Notes: generated from the letters alone by a model not told the origin. Positions 17,579-27,194 are shown, counted from the first letter of the stretch. The stretch is DNA of 64,000 nucleotides from an uncultured Gammaproteobacteria bacterium (GCA_937899415.1 CALBPI010000059.1:1-64000); one strand, 5' to 3'. Numbers and translations: made by a program.

Positions 17579-18187
17579 TCAGTAAATGCGGAAGCCACCG
17601 TGGCGTTTGCGGCTGCGACTGTCGATCCACCAGAAACCACCTACGAAGCCGAGCACCAGGGCGACCAGGACGGCGCCCAGCGCGAGCGGCCAGGGTAACG
17701 CCAGGCCGTACACCCGCATCTTGCGCTCGTAATCCGCGTTGGCCGCGGCCGCGTCGTCGTACTGCGTCTGCAGATTGGCCAGCGCATCGCGTGAGCCCTG
17801 AAGGTCGGACTCCAGACCCGCAATACGATTGGCGGAGCCGCTGAATTCGTCGCGCACCGAGGCGAGTGTTGCCTCGGACTGGGCCAATGCCTCACGGGTC
17901 TCGGTGACGACGAGGCGTGCCGGCTTGTCGTCGACAAGGAAGCCTGCCTTGACGTAGCCCTCGGTGCCGTCGGGCAGCCGGATACGTGCATAGAGCCGCG
18001 AGCGTTCAAGCACCGTCATTTCCTGGCCACTCTCGAGCGACCGGAACGGCGCATCGGAGGTGTCCGCGGCGCGGTGCAGCCCCAGTCGCAAGACGTCCGT
18101 GACATAGGCCGTCTGTGTCTGCGCCTTGGCCTGAAGGGCACACGCCAACATCGCCAACGCGATCAGCATTCGAAGCCCATTATTCAT
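17579..18187 (-). CDS. TIGR04211-type SH3 domain protein with C-terminal membrane anchor
   Basis: A 202-residue envelope protein. A signal peptide (to about residue 22, ALQAKAQ) is followed by a bacterial SH3 domain (about 25-90, ending DGTEGYVKAGFLV), a coiled-coil segment (about 95-155, with LASVRDEFSG and LESDLQGSRDALANL) and a C-terminal transmembrane helix with a basic tail. This is the YgiM layout. The start at 18187 has GGAG at six bases and overlaps the dacB stop by one base (TGATG), so translation is coupled to dacB. The function of the family is not established. The context suggests a role at the cell wall. Confidence 0.82.
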   Translation of the reverse strand: MNNGLRMLIALAMLACALQAKAQTQTAYVTDVLRLGLHRAADTSDAPFRSLESGQEMTVLERSRLYARIRLPDGTEGYVKAGFLVDDKPARLVVTETREALAQSEATLASVRDEFSGSANRIAGLESDLQGSRDALANLQTQYDDAAAANADYERKMRVYGLALPWPLALGAVLVALVLGFVGGFWWIDSRSRKRHGGFRIY

Positions 18188-19719
18188 CAGTCGCTCCCGG
18201 TCATTGCATCGCCGTTGTCGTCGGGCAGCTGTGTCAGCACAGGCCCGGTCTCGCGCGGCGTGTAAGCGTACAGCCAACGCAACAGCGCGTCTTGTACGGC
18301 CTCGCCACCGCCACGGTGAACGCCACGCGCATTGTGCAGCGTCACCACGATATAGCGGCGGCCATCGTTAGCCATTAAATAGCCGGCCATGGCCGACACG
18401 TCGTCGAGCCTGCCCGTCTTGAGATGCGCGCGCCCCGTCAACGGACCGCGCCGGAGTCGGCGTCGAAATGTTCCGTCCGTGCCGGCCAGCGACAAGGACG
18501 ACAAAAACTCGGGCATGAAGGGACTACGCCAGGCGTGCCCCAGCAGCGAGGCCAGGCTGCGCGCCGTGATGCGGGAGTCTCGGGACAGGCCCGAGCCGTT
18601 GTCGATGTAGAAGCCCGGAAAATCGAGCCCGCGATCATCCAGCCACTGCTCTACGGCCTCGCGCGCCTTCGTGGACGATGCAGGCTCGCCGAAATAGTGC
18701 GCGCCCAGCGTCAGGAACACCTGGCGGGTCATGACGTTGTTGGAGTGCTTGTTGATGAGCCGGATGACTTCACCGTAGGGCCGCGACGGCCAGTTCATTA
18801 TCGGCTCGGCCTCGGTGTCGATAGGCGCTCGCCGGACGCCGCCGCTGATGGTGCCGCCGAGACGCTCCCAGGATTGCCGGATCAATCCGTAGGCGTAGTC
18901 TTCGTGCGTGAGCAGCGAGCGGCCCAGCGAATAGCGCCGACAACCGTCGGGAAAGCGGCCGTGAAACCGTACGCGATCGCCATCGGTTTCGGCGTCGATC
19001 TCGATGCCACGCAGATAGCCCCGGCAGCGCCCGCCCACGAGCTCGATATCGTTGATCACTTCGAGGTTGGGCAACTCAGGCAACGAGGTAATTCGCACCG
19101 CGCGCGACCCCGGCACGGGCTCGAACCAGAACTGCACGACCTTGAAGTTGACGAGCATGGCATCGGGGCCGACGTTGTAGGCACGCAGCGGCTCGCCGTC
19201 GAAGGCACCGGGATCCTCGGGCTCGAGTTCGAAGCGGCTGTTGTCGATGACGATGTCGCCAGCAATGTGATTGACGCCGCGCCGCCGGAGCTCCATGAGC
19301 AGCTGCCACAACACCGACTCAACGAGGTAAGGATCGCCGCCACCGCGCAAGCCCAGGTCGCCCTGCAGCACGCCGTCGGCATCAATCTCGCCAAGCGCAA
19401 ACACCTCGGTTTCCCAGGTGTGACCCGGCGTCAGCGCGTCGAGTGACGCGTAGGTCGTCACAAGCTTCATGGTCGAAGCCGGGTTCCGCGGGACATCGGC
19501 CGCGAAGTCGATGACGGGCTGACCGGTTTCCACGTCGACGACGTACACGCTCAGGCCATCGCGACCAAGGTCGAAGCGGTTCAGTGTGCGGATCAGCGAG
19601 GGTGGCAGATCATTGCTGGCCGCCTGTGCGCGGTCGGCCAGTGTGGCGGCGCAGACGACGGCCGCTGTGGCCAGGCCAAGCTGGGCGACCACGGCCTGGA
19701 TGAAACCCCGATTTGTCAT
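18187..19719 (-). CDS. dacB: D-alanyl-D-alanine carboxypeptidase/endopeptidase DacB (PBP4, S13)
   Basis: A periplasmic penicillin-binding protein that trims pentapeptides and cuts cross-links. All three active-site motifs are present: SxxK as STMK (S82-K85), SxN in KHSNNVMTRQ, and KTG in HLKTGRLDDVSAMAGY. The long insertion between motifs 1 and 2 is typical of family S13. The N-terminus is a signal peptide ending AQAA. Its last base is shared with the start of the SH3-domain gene, so the pair probably acts together on peptidoglycan. It is divergent from the DUF3187 gene with only a 70-base gap. Confidence 0.95.
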   Translation of the reverse strand: MTNRGFIQAVVAQLGLATAAVVCAATLADRAQAASNDLPPSLIRTLNRFDLGRDGLSVYVVDVETGQPVIDFAADVPRNPASTMKLVTTYASLDALTPGHTWETEVFALGEIDADGVLQGDLGLRGGGDPYLVESVLWQLLMELRRRGVNHIAGDIVIDNSRFELEPEDPGAFDGEPLRAYNVGPDAMLVNFKVVQFWFEPVPGSRAVRITSLPELPNLEVINDIELVGGRCRGYLRGIEIDAETDGDRVRFHGRFPDGCRRYSLGRSLLTHEDYAYGLIRQSWERLGGTISGGVRRAPIDTEAEPIMNWPSRPYGEVIRLINKHSNNVMTRQVFLTLGAHYFGEPASSTKAREAVEQWLDDRGLDFPGFYIDNGSGLSRDSRITARSLASLLGHAWRSPFMPEFLSSLSLAGTDGTFRRRLRRGPLTGRAHLKTGRLDDVSAMAGYLMANDGRRYIVVTLHNARGVHRGGGEAVQDALLRWLYAYTPRETGPVLTQLPDDNGDAMTGSD

Positions 19720-19789
19720 GTGATTCCGTTATGCTGCGCGCACGCAGCGATCCGCTGCGCCCGACGATTATCGGAATCGGACCGCGAAT

Positions 19790-20776
19790 ATGCAAAACCG
19801 TTGGCACCGGGTTGGCTGTGCGCTGCTGCTTGGCCTCTGCGCGACACCGAGTCAGGCCCAGGGCGAGGCCACGCTCGACTTTACGGCGGGTGTGCGCAAT
19901 CTCTCGCCCATTGCTGCCTTGTTTGCACTCGAACCACCCATACTGCGAGAGCAGGACGGCCTCGTCGTATCGCTGTCCACAGCCAGCCACGCCGTCGGCG
20001 AGTCCGAAGGCAACAACGTTCTGCTGATCGATGGTGAAACCAACGTACTCGACCTGGTCGCCACGTTCAGCCTTGGTGCGGATTGGCGCGTTGCCGTAAC
20101 AGTGCCCTACGTGTGGCACGCGACGGGTTCACTGGATCCGCTGATCGACGACTGGCACCGATTTTTCGGTCTGCCGGACGGCATCCGCGACGAGATCCCC
20201 CGCGACGAGCTCCAGTTCGAGTATTTGCGTGACGGCCTGCCCGTCGTCGATCTCACCCGCAATTCGCGGGACCTCGGCGATGTGCGTCTTGCAGCAAGCT
20301 GGGCCCCTGAGGCGCTCGCCCGACACGGACTGTCGCTGGCCCTTGGTGTCAAACTGCCCACGGGTGATGCCGAGACACTCACAGGTAGCGGTGGCACCGA
20401 TGTCAGCGCGGTGCTGCACTGGCGCCGACAGGCACCGACATCGCGCTGGCTGCTTGAGGGTTCGGCGGGCGTCGCCGCACTGGGTGACGCAGACCTCGCG
20501 CTCGGCGACCAAACAGACACCGCGTGGCTGGGCCATGTTGCGGTGGGTTACACCGTGTCGCCGAAGCTGGTGCTGGGTACCCGCCTTCAGTTACACACGG
20601 GCCCTGTCGCCGATGGTCCAGACCCGCTAAGCGATACCAGTGTGATGCTGACTACGGGTGGCAGCATCACGCTGAACGACGACTGGCGCCTCGACATCAC
20701 CTTCGATGAGGACATCAACGTCGACTCCGCGCCGGACATCGTGTTCCGGTTTGCGCTGTCTCGACGCTTCGACTGA
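19790..20776 (+). CDS. DUF3187 family protein, likely outer-membrane barrel
   Basis: A 328-residue exported protein with a signal peptide ending SQAQG. Alternating amphipathic strands run throughout and the chain ends in an aromatic residue pattern (VFRFALSRRFD) common in outer-membrane barrels. The segment around residues 120-150 (DDWHRFFGLPDGIRDEIPRDELQFEY) is the hallmark of DUF3187. The function of the family is unknown to me. It is the only gene transcribed from the gap shared with dacB and ends two bases before the convergent TVP38-family gene. Confidence 0.75.
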   Translation: MQNRWHRVGCALLLGLCATPSQAQGEATLDFTAGVRNLSPIAALFALEPPILREQDGLVVSLSTASHAVGESEGNNVLLIDGETNVLDLVATFSLGADWRVAVTVPYVWHATGSLDPLIDDWHRFFGLPDGIRDEIPRDELQFEYLRDGLPVVDLTRNSRDLGDVRLAASWAPEALARHGLSLALGVKLPTGDAETLTGSGGTDVSAVLHWRRQAPTSRWLLEGSAGVAALGDADLALGDQTDTAWLGHVAVGYTVSPKLVLGTRLQLHTGPVADGPDPLSDTSVMLTTGGSITLNDDWRLDITFDEDINVDSAPDIVFRFALSRRFD

Positions 20777-20778
20777 TC

Positions 20779-21552
20779 TCAGACGGCCTGCCCGTTCAGG
20801 GGCTCGTCTTGCGACTCGCCCGACTCGTGGGCGACGGACTCCGCGATCGACTCACGCAGCACGCGCGATGCGGTGCGCTGGATGATCACGCCCGTCGCCA
20901 GGATCGCGACCAATCCGCCAATCAGAAGTGCGGCCTGCCAGGGGCCACTGATCTGTCCGCCTTCCATAAGCGCGTCGATGTTGCGTGCCACGGACCCGAT
21001 GTACACGAACAGCACGACGGGCGGCAGCATGCCGGCGGCCGTGGCCACGAAGTACGGCATCACACGAATGCGCGTGACGCCGAAGATGTAGTTGAGCACG
21101 TTGTAGGGCAGCAGCATCGAGACGCGCGTGAGCAACACGATCAGCGCGCCCTTCTGGTCCAGGGCGCGATCGATGGCATCGAATTTCGGGTAGCGTGCGG
21201 CGACGGCGGCAACCTGGTCGCGTGCGACCGTCGCGCCCAGCAGGAACGCCGCGGTCGCCGCCACGGGTGTGGCGATGGCGACGAGCAAAACGCCCCAGCC
21301 GAACCCGAACAGGAACCCGCCCGTCATAAAGAGCAGTGAGCCCGGCACCATGATGCAGGCGCCGATGACAAAGGCGAGCAGGAACCAGGCCCGACCCTGC
21401 CAGGGGTGCGTCTCGATCCAGGCGGAGGCCTGCGTGAGCCAGGCTTCGAGGGGCAGCGTCCATACTGCGACGAGCATCCCCGTGAGGAACAGTCCGCCGG
21501 CGATGAGACGGCCTTTGCCGCCCGCTGCTTGTGGTGTGCTTTGTGTGTTCAT
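20779..21552 (-). CDS. TVP38/TMEM64 family (DedA-superfamily) membrane protein
   Basis: A 257-residue polytopic inner-membrane protein with about five or six hydrophobic segments. The core signature is present: PGSLLFMTGGFLFGFGWGVLLVAIATPVAATAAFLLGA, then LLTRVSMLLPYNVLNYIFGVTRI. These proteins are thought to act in lipid transport or membrane homeostasis, and the exact substrate is not known. The C-terminal tail is acidic and cytosolic (ESGESQDEP). It is convergent with the DUF3187 gene and divergent from the fasciclin gene. Confidence 0.88.
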   Translation of the reverse strand: MNTQSTPQAAGGKGRLIAGGLFLTGMLVAVWTLPLEAWLTQASAWIETHPWQGRAWFLLAFVIGACIMVPGSLLFMTGGFLFGFGWGVLLVAIATPVAATAAFLLGATVARDQVAAVAARYPKFDAIDRALDQKGALIVLLTRVSMLLPYNVLNYIFGVTRIRVMPYFVATAAGMLPPVVLFVYIGSVARNIDALMEGGQISGPWQAALLIGGLVAILATGVIIQRTASRVLRESIAESVAHESGESQDEPLNGQAV

Positions 21553-21699
21553 GTTTGCGGCTTCGTCAGAAAGCGGACAGCGGATTCGCAGCTAGTTTGC
21601 CGCATCAAATGCGTCAGTGTCCGCATCCGTTGTCGCCGCAGCGGCGAAAAGCGCTCATGACCCCCGGCGCCGGGTCACTCGCACTCTCGGAGACACACT

Positions 21700-22545
21700 A
21701 TGTTGACGTCTGTATTGAAATTGAACCGCCGTGCCGCGACGGCCGCGTCGATCTTTGCGATCGCCGCTATGGTCACCCTAACCGCACCGGTCCAGGCTGG
21801 CCACCATGAAGAGAAAATGAGCGCCAAGAACATTGTCGAGACGGCCCAGTCCGCTGGCCAGTTCGGCACGCTGCTCGCTGCAGCCCAGGCTGCCGGCCTC
21901 GCCGACACGCTGGCGAACGGCGGTCCGTTCACGGTTTTCGCACCGACCGACGAAGCGTTCGCCAAGCTGCCGGAAGGCACCGTCGAGACGCTGCTGAAGC
22001 CTGAAAACCAGGACCAGCTCGCGCGCATCCTCAAATTCCACGTGCTGTCAGGCAAGGTCAAGAGCTCCGCACTGGCCGACGGCATCAGTGTCGACACGCT
22101 TGCAGAAGCCGCTGCCGGCATCGCTGCCAAGGGCGACGGCTTCACCATTGAAGGCGCCAACATCGTGGCCGTGGACATCGCTGCCAGCAACGGCGTCATC
22201 CACGTCATCGATTCCGTCATCCTGCCGCCAGAGCCGACCGCTTACATGAGCGGCAGTGACCGTGCGCTGGACATCATCGACACGGCCATCGACACGGGCG
22301 TACCGCTGTTCAATCACGGCAACGCTGCCGCGACGACAGCCGCCTACACGGTCGCCGCGAAGAGCCTCATGCAGTTCGCTGACGAAGCCGGCCTGTCGAA
22401 TGCAGCCCGCGCGCGCCTGGCCTCGAGCCTCGATCGCGCACACAGTCAGTCGAGCGATCGTGCCAGTGCCTGGACGCTGCGCTACGCCCTCGATGACGTC
22501 CGCGCCGAGCTCACACACGGCACCATGCAAATGGCAAGGAACTGA
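21700..22545 (+). CDS. exported fasciclin-domain protein
   Basis: A 281-residue secreted or periplasmic protein. After a signal peptide ending VQAGHH, one FAS1 domain spans about residues 42-175, with FTVFAPTDEAFAKLP and the closing NGVIHVIDSVILPP. FAS1 domains mediate adhesion. A second, alpha-helical alanine-rich part follows (about 185-281) without known similarity. The next two genes encode an ECF sigma factor and an RskA-like anti-sigma factor, so this may be both target and first gene of a stress-response cassette. A 13-bp hairpin lies between it and the sigma gene. Confidence 0.9.
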   Translation: MLTSVLKLNRRAATAASIFAIAAMVTLTAPVQAGHHEEKMSAKNIVETAQSAGQFGTLLAAAQAAGLADTLANGGPFTVFAPTDEAFAKLPEGTVETLLKPENQDQLARILKFHVLSGKVKSSALADGISVDTLAEAAAGIAAKGDGFTIEGANIVAVDIAASNGVIHVIDSVILPPEPTAYMSGSDRALDIIDTAIDTGVPLFNHGNAAATTAAYTVAAKSLMQFADEAGLSNAARARLASSLDRAHSQSSDRASAWTLRYALDDVRAELTHGTMQMARN

Positions 22546-22588
22546 TGGTAAATCTCGCCTTGAGCACATTTGCAAACAGCCCTGAAAC

Positions 22589-22617
22589 GCACTACCGTCG
22601 CTCCGCGGCGGTAGTGC
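22589..22617 (+). terminator. 13-bp stem, 3-nt loop hairpin between fasciclin and sigma genes
   Basis: The arms 22589-22601 and 22605-22617 pair over 13 positions with one G-T wobble around a TCC loop. Only a short ATTT follows, so it may be a leaky terminator or a processing/attenuation element that lowers sigma expression relative to fasciclin. It rules out translation from the in-frame ATG at 22545 as the main sigma start. Confidence 0.6.
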
Positions 22618-22679
22618 AGATTTCAGACCGTAAGCAAAGCACTGCCGCACGCAATCCCAACGCCAAAAAGGGTGCCTCT

Positions 22680-23240
22680 GTGAGCGGTGATTCAGGTCTT
22701 TTGCAGCGTGTTGCAGCCGGCGAACAAGCCGCTGTGGCAGCATGCCTCGACCAGTTCGGCGGCCTCGTGTGGTCGCTCGCACGCAGGCTCTCGCCCAATG
22801 AGGCGGATGCCGAAGACGCCGTGCAGGAAATCTTCGTCGAAATCTGGCGTTTCGCCGATCGCTTCGATCCGTCCAAGGCCAGCGAAACCACGTTTGTGGC
22901 CATGCTCGCCCGACGCCGTCTGATCGACCGGTTGCGCAAGCACGGTCGACAGCCCATCGAAGAAGAATACGAAGACCACCTCGAGCACGCGCCCTCGGCC
23001 GAAGAGTCGGCCGGCCTCGGCAACGATGTCGCGCGCGTGGCGCAAGCCCTCGAGGGCATGAAACCCGAACAACGAGAAGCCATCCGCATGTCGGCGTGGC
23101 TCGGCATGTCGCATAGCGCGATTGCAGAGGAAATGGACCTTCCACTGGGCACAGTGAAGAGTCACATCAGACGCGGACTGATCGCGCTCCGGGAAGATCT
23201 CGGGGCCGGCGAAACCGCGCAGTACCGCGGGACAATGTAA
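22680..23240 (+). CDS. ECF-type RNA polymerase sigma factor
   Basis: A 186-residue group 4 sigma factor. Region 2 covers about residues 20-90 (NEADAEDAVQEIFVEIWRFADRF, ARRRLIDRLRK). Region 4 covers about 125-175 (LEGMKPEQREAIRMSAWLGMSHSAIAEEM, LGTVKSHIRRGL). I chose the GTG at 22680 because an AGGG ribosome-binding sequence precedes it at seven bases and the longer frame from 22545 would include the hairpin at 22589-22617. Its stop overlaps the start of the anti-sigma gene (TAATG). The order fasciclin, sigma, RskA-like anti-sigma is a recurring arrangement. Confidence 0.9.
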   Translation: MSGDSGLLQRVAAGEQAAVAACLDQFGGLVWSLARRLSPNEADAEDAVQEIFVEIWRFADRFDPSKASETTFVAMLARRRLIDRLRKHGRQPIEEEYEDHLEHAPSAEESAGLGNDVARVAQALEGMKPEQREAIRMSAWLGMSHSAIAEEMDLPLGTVKSHIRRGLIALREDLGAGETAQYRGTM

Positions 23241-24058
23241 TGAACACAGATAATCCAACGCTCGATCGCCTGATCGAGCAGGTGACAGAAGATCCGGGTG
23301 GCGGGCTCACGGGCCTCGACGCGGCAAGCCTCGATGCGCTGGCGAAAGACGCCGGTGCGACGTCGGGCAGTACCTTCGCCGAGGAGCTTGAACTGGCGGC
23401 CGCAGCAGCAATGCTGGCCACGGCGCCCGCGCTCAGTAACGAGACCATGCCCGCCGGGCTGCGCGACAAAGTACTCGCACAGGCGGCAGAGTGCGTGCGC
23501 CCCTCGGCGAGCGTTACCGACCTGGCCAGCCGTCGCACCGCCGAACCCGCAGCGGCACCCGCGCGCAACGGCTGGGTTGGTGGGCTGGGTTGGGCCGCGG
23601 CGGCAGCCATGTTCATCGCGCTTATCGTGCAGCCCCGCCCCGAGACGGTCAGCCCCGCAGCGCCCGTCCCCGTGGCCAGCGACGTGCGTGACGCACTGAC
23701 GCAACAGCCCGGCACCATTACCGTGCCCTGGGCGGCATCGGAGTTTGACGCCTACGCGGGCGTTACCGGTGACGTGGTCTGGAACAACGACGAACAACGC
23801 GGTTACCTGCGTCTCGCCGGAATGCCGGCGAACGACCCGTCGGTACGCCAGTACCAGCTCTGGATCGTCGACCCGGACCGTGACGCGGAGCCTGTCGATG
23901 GCGGCGTCTTCGATGTCCTGTCGGCCGACGCCGAGGTATTGATTCCGATCGACGCCAAGCTTCCGGTGCTATCACCAGCGGCGTTCGCGATCACGGCCGA
24001 GCAGCCCGGTGGTGTCGTCGTATCTGAAGGCCCGCTGCTGCTCGTCGCAGCCACCTAG
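23240..24058 (+). CDS. RskA-like anti-sigma factor
   Basis: A 272-residue single-pass membrane protein. The N-terminal cytosolic part (about 1-110) would bind the sigma factor. One transmembrane helix lies around residues 113-132 (GLGWAAAAAMFIALIV). The periplasmic C-terminal domain (about 165-270) has the RskA core, with DVVWNNDEQRGYLRLAGMPAN, YQLWIVDPDRD and AFAITAEQPGGVVVSEGPLLL. It starts in the stop codon of the sigma gene, so the pair is made in fixed ratio. I see no zinc-binding HxxxCxxC motif in the N-terminal part. Release of the sigma factor probably involves regulated proteolysis. Confidence 0.85.
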   Translation: MNTDNPTLDRLIEQVTEDPGGGLTGLDAASLDALAKDAGATSGSTFAEELELAAAAAMLATAPALSNETMPAGLRDKVLAQAAECVRPSASVTDLASRRTAEPAAAPARNGWVGGLGWAAAAAMFIALIVQPRPETVSPAAPVPVASDVRDALTQQPGTITVPWAASEFDAYAGVTGDVVWNNDEQRGYLRLAGMPANDPSVRQYQLWIVDPDRDAEPVDGGVFDVLSADAEVLIPIDAKLPVLSPAAFAITAEQPGGVVVSEGPLLLVAAT

Positions 24059-24067
24059 TTTCCGCGG

Positions 24068-25204
24068 TCAGCGACGCCGAAAGGCGTTGCGGCCGAGGCG
24101 CTGCGCCTCCGCATCCAGGGCTTCCGCCCTGCCGTCATAGTCCTCCGCCAACGCTGTATCGTTTAGCGCCGTCGCCGCGACGGCGGCTTTGCGGTAGAAC
24201 AGCGGCTCGCCGGGCTCAAGCGAAATGGCACGCTGTAAGCGCGCCAGCGCATCCCCGAATTCCGACTCAGCCAGATGCCGTTCGCCCAGCGCGAACTGGT
24301 AGTAGGGGTTGTCGCGTTGCGCGCCTGCAATCTTGGTCGCCAGTGCCTCAGCTTCCTCGGTCGCACCCCGCTCGCGCAGCACGCGCGCCAGGTTGGCCAT
24401 GGCCGAGGTATTGCGGCCATCGATGGCTACGGCGCGTCGCAGCGCCCACTCGGCCGCGTCCGACTGGCCATTGCGCGAGTACGCCACGGACAGGTTTGAC
24501 CACAGAAAACTGATCCGGGGCGCCATTTCAATGCCGGCCACGAAATGGCGGTAGGCCGCGACGATCGATCCCTCGGCGAGGTGGTTGGCGCCGATGTTGT
24601 TGTAGTACTGGGCAATCGCCTCCGCATCGGTGAGACGCTGCCGGCCCACTTCGCGGCGGGCGACGTAGGGTGAAAAATCCATGACGTAGGTCGTGCCGGC
24701 TGTGATGCGCCCGCCAACATTCACGTGACGCGTTGCGAAGACGACATCGCCCGCGAGTGTCCATTCCGGGACCATGTTCACCTCATAAAAGCGCGCTTCG
24801 ATGCCGGCTTCGCGCGCCAGCGCCACGAACAGCATCGACAACGACAGACAGTTGCCATTAGCCGTCTCAAAGGTCTCGGACGCCGTTCGTGTCATGCGGT
24901 CGTGGTAGGCAATGCCCAGCGTGCCCGGGTGCAGCACCGCACTCGTGAGTTGTCGAATGCGTCGCTCAACGTCCACGTGGCGGCTCACGTTTTGGGCCAC
25001 AAACCGCCGCATGTCATCCGTGACCGCGAGGATGTCCTCGGGCGGTCTTGGCGCGGGGGCTTCGGACAGGTGTTGTGCATCGATGCCCGTAAGGGGCCGC
25101 GGAGACTCCGGAGCCACGCGTCCCAGGCCCGTGCAGGCCGTGAGCGCCAGCGCTACCACGCCCGCCCCGGCTCTCGTCGCCACCCAAATACCCAGCCGTC
25201 CCAT
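24068..25204 (-). CDS. transglutaminase-like TPR lipoprotein
   Basis: A 378-residue exported lipoprotein with lipobox LALTAC (Cys near residue 24). A transglutaminase-like cysteine protease fold spans about 90-215. NCLSLSMLFVALAREAGIEARFYEV gives the catalytic Cys, FATRHVNV the His and YVMDFSP the Asp. TPR repeats follow (about 225-350, e.g. ISFLWSNLSVAYSRNGQSDAAEWALRRAV split over two repeats). The substrate is unknown. It is convergent with the anti-sigma gene (9-base gap) and sits 41 bases downstream of the sigma-54 activator gene on the same strand. Confidence 0.8.
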   Translation of the reverse strand: MGRLGIWVATRAGAGVVALALTACTGLGRVAPESPRPLTGIDAQHLSEAPAPRPPEDILAVTDDMRRFVAQNVSRHVDVERRIRQLTSAVLHPGTLGIAYHDRMTRTASETFETANGNCLSLSMLFVALAREAGIEARFYEVNMVPEWTLAGDVVFATRHVNVGGRITAGTTYVMDFSPYVARREVGRQRLTDAEAIAQYYNNIGANHLAEGSIVAAYRHFVAGIEMAPRISFLWSNLSVAYSRNGQSDAAEWALRRAVAIDGRNTSAMANLARVLRERGATEEAEALATKIAGAQRDNPYYQFALGERHLAESEFGDALARLQRAISLEPGEPLFYRKAAVAATALNDTALAEDYDGRAEALDAEAQRLGRNAFRRR

Positions 25205-25245
25205 GTCTAATCAGACTCGCAGCAGCACCACGCGGTTCCGCGACC

Positions 25246-27069
25246 CTAGCGCGGCCGCTCGATGCCCCAACGGCGCATGCGGTCCGCGAGTGTGCTCGGC
25301 CGAACGCCCAGCAACGCCGCGGCACCCCCGTCGCCGCTGACCTTCCAACCCGTGCGCTCGAGCGCTGCAAGCAGGTTGTCGCGCTCGAGCGTGCGCAGCT
25401 CCTGTTCACTGAGTATCTCGTTTTGCGCGGGCTTTGTAACGGGTACCGCAGGCACGGCAGCACCGGGCTCGGCTTCGGCTTCGGGCAATGACAGGTCGAG
25501 TCTCAGGTTCGCGCCCGGCGAGAGGATCACGGCCCGCTCGATCACGTTCTTGAGCTCCCGCACGTTACCCGGCCACGGATAACGCGACAGCGCCTCGGCC
25601 TGCCGTCGCGTGAGCTGCATCGGTTTGCGGCCGAAATCACGCACCGTCTGCTGCAGGAAATGCTGCGCCAGTGCGACCACGTCATCGCCGCGCTCTCGCA
25701 GCGGCGGCACGGCAATCGGAAACACACTGAGCCGGTAGTAGAGATCGCCACGAAAGCGGCTGGCCTCGACCGCTTCGACGAGATCCCGGTTGGTGGCGGC
25801 CACAACGCGCACGTCGACCTTGCGCGTGACGTCTTCGCCGACCCGTTCGAACTCGTTTTCCTGCAGCACCCGCAGCAACTTGCCCTGCAGGTCGAGCGGA
25901 ATCTCACCGATTTCATCAAGGAAGATCGTGCCGCCGTCGGCCAGCTGAAACCTGCCGATGCGATCGCGCACGGCGCCCGTGAACGCGCCCCGAACGTGAC
26001 CGAAAAACTCGCTCTCGAAGAGCTCCTCAGGAATCGACGCACAATTGACCTTCACGAGCGGCCCTGCGGCGCGCTCACTGCGCGCGTGGACCTCGCGCGC
26101 AACAAGCTCCTTGCCCGTGCCCGACTCTCCGGTAATCAACACGCTGGCCGGTGTCCCCGCCACGGCCTCGAGCTGTGCCAGCATTTCGGTGAGCGCCGGG
26201 CTGTCGCCCACGATTCGGCCGAAGCGCAGGGAGACTTTGACCTCCTCGCGCAGGTAATCGCGCTCGAGCTCGAGCTCATGACGCAACCGCGCGTTCTCGG
26301 CCACCGACTCACGCAGCGCGCGCTCGGCCTGGTTGCGTTCCGTGACGTCCTTCGACGCCACGAGCATGCGCAGCACGTCGCCACGCGCATTGCGTTCGGC
26401 CACCGACGACATCATAAGTTCGAGCACACGACCATCGCGCGTCTTCATTTCGCGGTTCTGGTTCTGCTTGCCGCCCAAGGCGATGAGCGATTCGAGCGCG
26501 TGCTGACCTCCGATGCGCTTGCGGAAGGCATCGGTCATGAACTCCAGGATGGAGCGCCCCAGCACCTCCTCGCGCGTGTAGCCAAGCTTGGTCAACCAGC
26601 GGTCGCTGACGTTGGTGATATTGCCGTGCTCATCGACCGTGTGGAGCATCGCCGGGGTGGCGCGGTAGATGGCCTCGAACCGCGCCTCAATATGCGCGAT
26701 GGCCTTCACGTCTTCGTAGACCGCGATCGTGCGCAGGTACTGACCGCTCGCATCGAGCTCGTGCAGCGCACTCGTGCGTAAGGCAACGGCCGTGCCATCG
26801 CTCGCGATGAAGGTCACGGGCACGTCACTCACGGAGCCCGTGCGCCTGAGCTGCGGAATCATCTCCTGCTCGATGCGCCGCACGGAATCGGCGTCGGCGA
26901 TGTCCCCTGGGCGCAGCGTGACCAGCGTGTCCCGGTCGTAACCCAGCCGGTCGATGAGCCGATCACTCTGGTCGAGGAAGTAACCGCGGCCGTCGAGCGC
27001 CGCGACCATGATCGGCAGACGCCGAAAGAGCGTTTGATATCGCTGGTCTGTGTCTGTGGTCATCGCCAT
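25246..27069 (-). CDS. sigma-54-dependent activator with two PAS domains
   Basis: A 607-residue enhancer-binding protein. Two PAS domains occupy about residues 10-130 and 135-255. A coiled linker leads to an AAA+ domain (about 290-520) with Walker A GESGTGKE, the sigma-54 contact loop GAFTGA, Walker [11 protein letters not shown] and [10 protein letters not shown]. The C-terminal Fis-type helix-turn-helix ([23 protein letters not shown]) resembles the FhlA type. The PAS domains suggest sensing of redox state or a small ligand, without any visible heme motif. Three palindromic sites lie in front of the gene, the first only ten bases from its ATG, so autoregulation is likely. The likely target is the divergent gene at 27271, which has a sigma-54 promoter. 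Confidence 0.93.
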   Translation of the reverse strand: MAMTTDTDQRYQTLFRRLPIMVAALDGRGYFLDQSDRLIDRLGYDRDTLVTLRPGDIADADSVRRIEQEMIPQLRRTGSVSDVPVTFIASDGTAVALRTSALHELDASGQYLRTIAVYEDVKAIAHIEARFEAIYRATPAMLHTVDEHGNITNVSDRWLTKLGYTREEVLGRSILEFMTDAFRKRIGGQHALESLIALGGKQNQNREMKTRDGRVLELMMSSVAERNARGDVLRMLVASKDVTERNQAERALRESVAENARLRHELELERDYLREEVKVSLRFGRIVGDSPALTEMLAQLEAVAGTPASVLITGESGTGKELVAREVHARSERAAGPLVKVNCASIPEELFESEFFGHVRGAFTGAVRDRIGRFQLADGGTIFLDEIGEIPLDLQGKLLRVLQENEFERVGEDVTRKVDVRVVAATNRDLVEAVEASRFRGDLYYRLSVFPIAVPPLRERGDDVVALAQHFLQQTVRDFGRKPMQLTRRQAEALSRYPWPGNVRELKNVIERAVILSPGANLRLDLSLPEAEAEPGAAVPAVPVTKPAQNEILSEQELRTLERDNLLAALERTGWKVSGDGGAAALLGVRPSTLADRMRRWGIERPR

Positions 27070-27078
27070 CCTCAGAAT

Positions 27079-27133
27079 TTACGGAAATCCGTAATTGTTG
27101 TCACGGGAAATCGTAAATTACGGAATTCCGAAA
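27079..27133. promoter_or_regulatory. three palindromic operators (UAS) of the sigma-54 activator
   Basis: Three sites share the pattern TTACG-N6-CGTAA: 27079-27094 (arms of 7 bp, perfect), 27101-27116 (TCACG-N6-CGTAA) and 27118-27133 (TTACG-N6-CGAAA). Centre spacing is 22 and 17 bases. They lie 45-100 bases upstream of the -24 element at 27178, the usual place for enhancer sites, and directly against the start of the activator gene. Confidence 0.7.
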
Positions 27134-27175
27134 GTTTGATTTCTCGTAACCCCCTGATTTTATTGGATCTCAAAG

Positions 27176-27194
27176 TTGGCACACCCCATGCAAT
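27176..27194 (+). promoter_or_regulatory. sigma-54 (-24/-12) promoter
   Basis: TTGGCACA-CCCC-ATGCA fits the consensus YTGGCACG-N4-TTGCW, with the invariant GG (27178-27179) and GC (27190-27191) exactly ten bases apart. The predicted start point is near 27203, giving a leader of roughly 68 nt to the small secreted-protein gene at 27271. Confidence 0.8.

Noticed and set aside
22545-22679. Start of the ECF sigma factor at the ATG overlapping the fasciclin stop
   Set aside because: The added 45 residues would span a 13-bp hairpin and have no similarity to sigma factors. The GTG at 22680 has a better ribosome-binding site.
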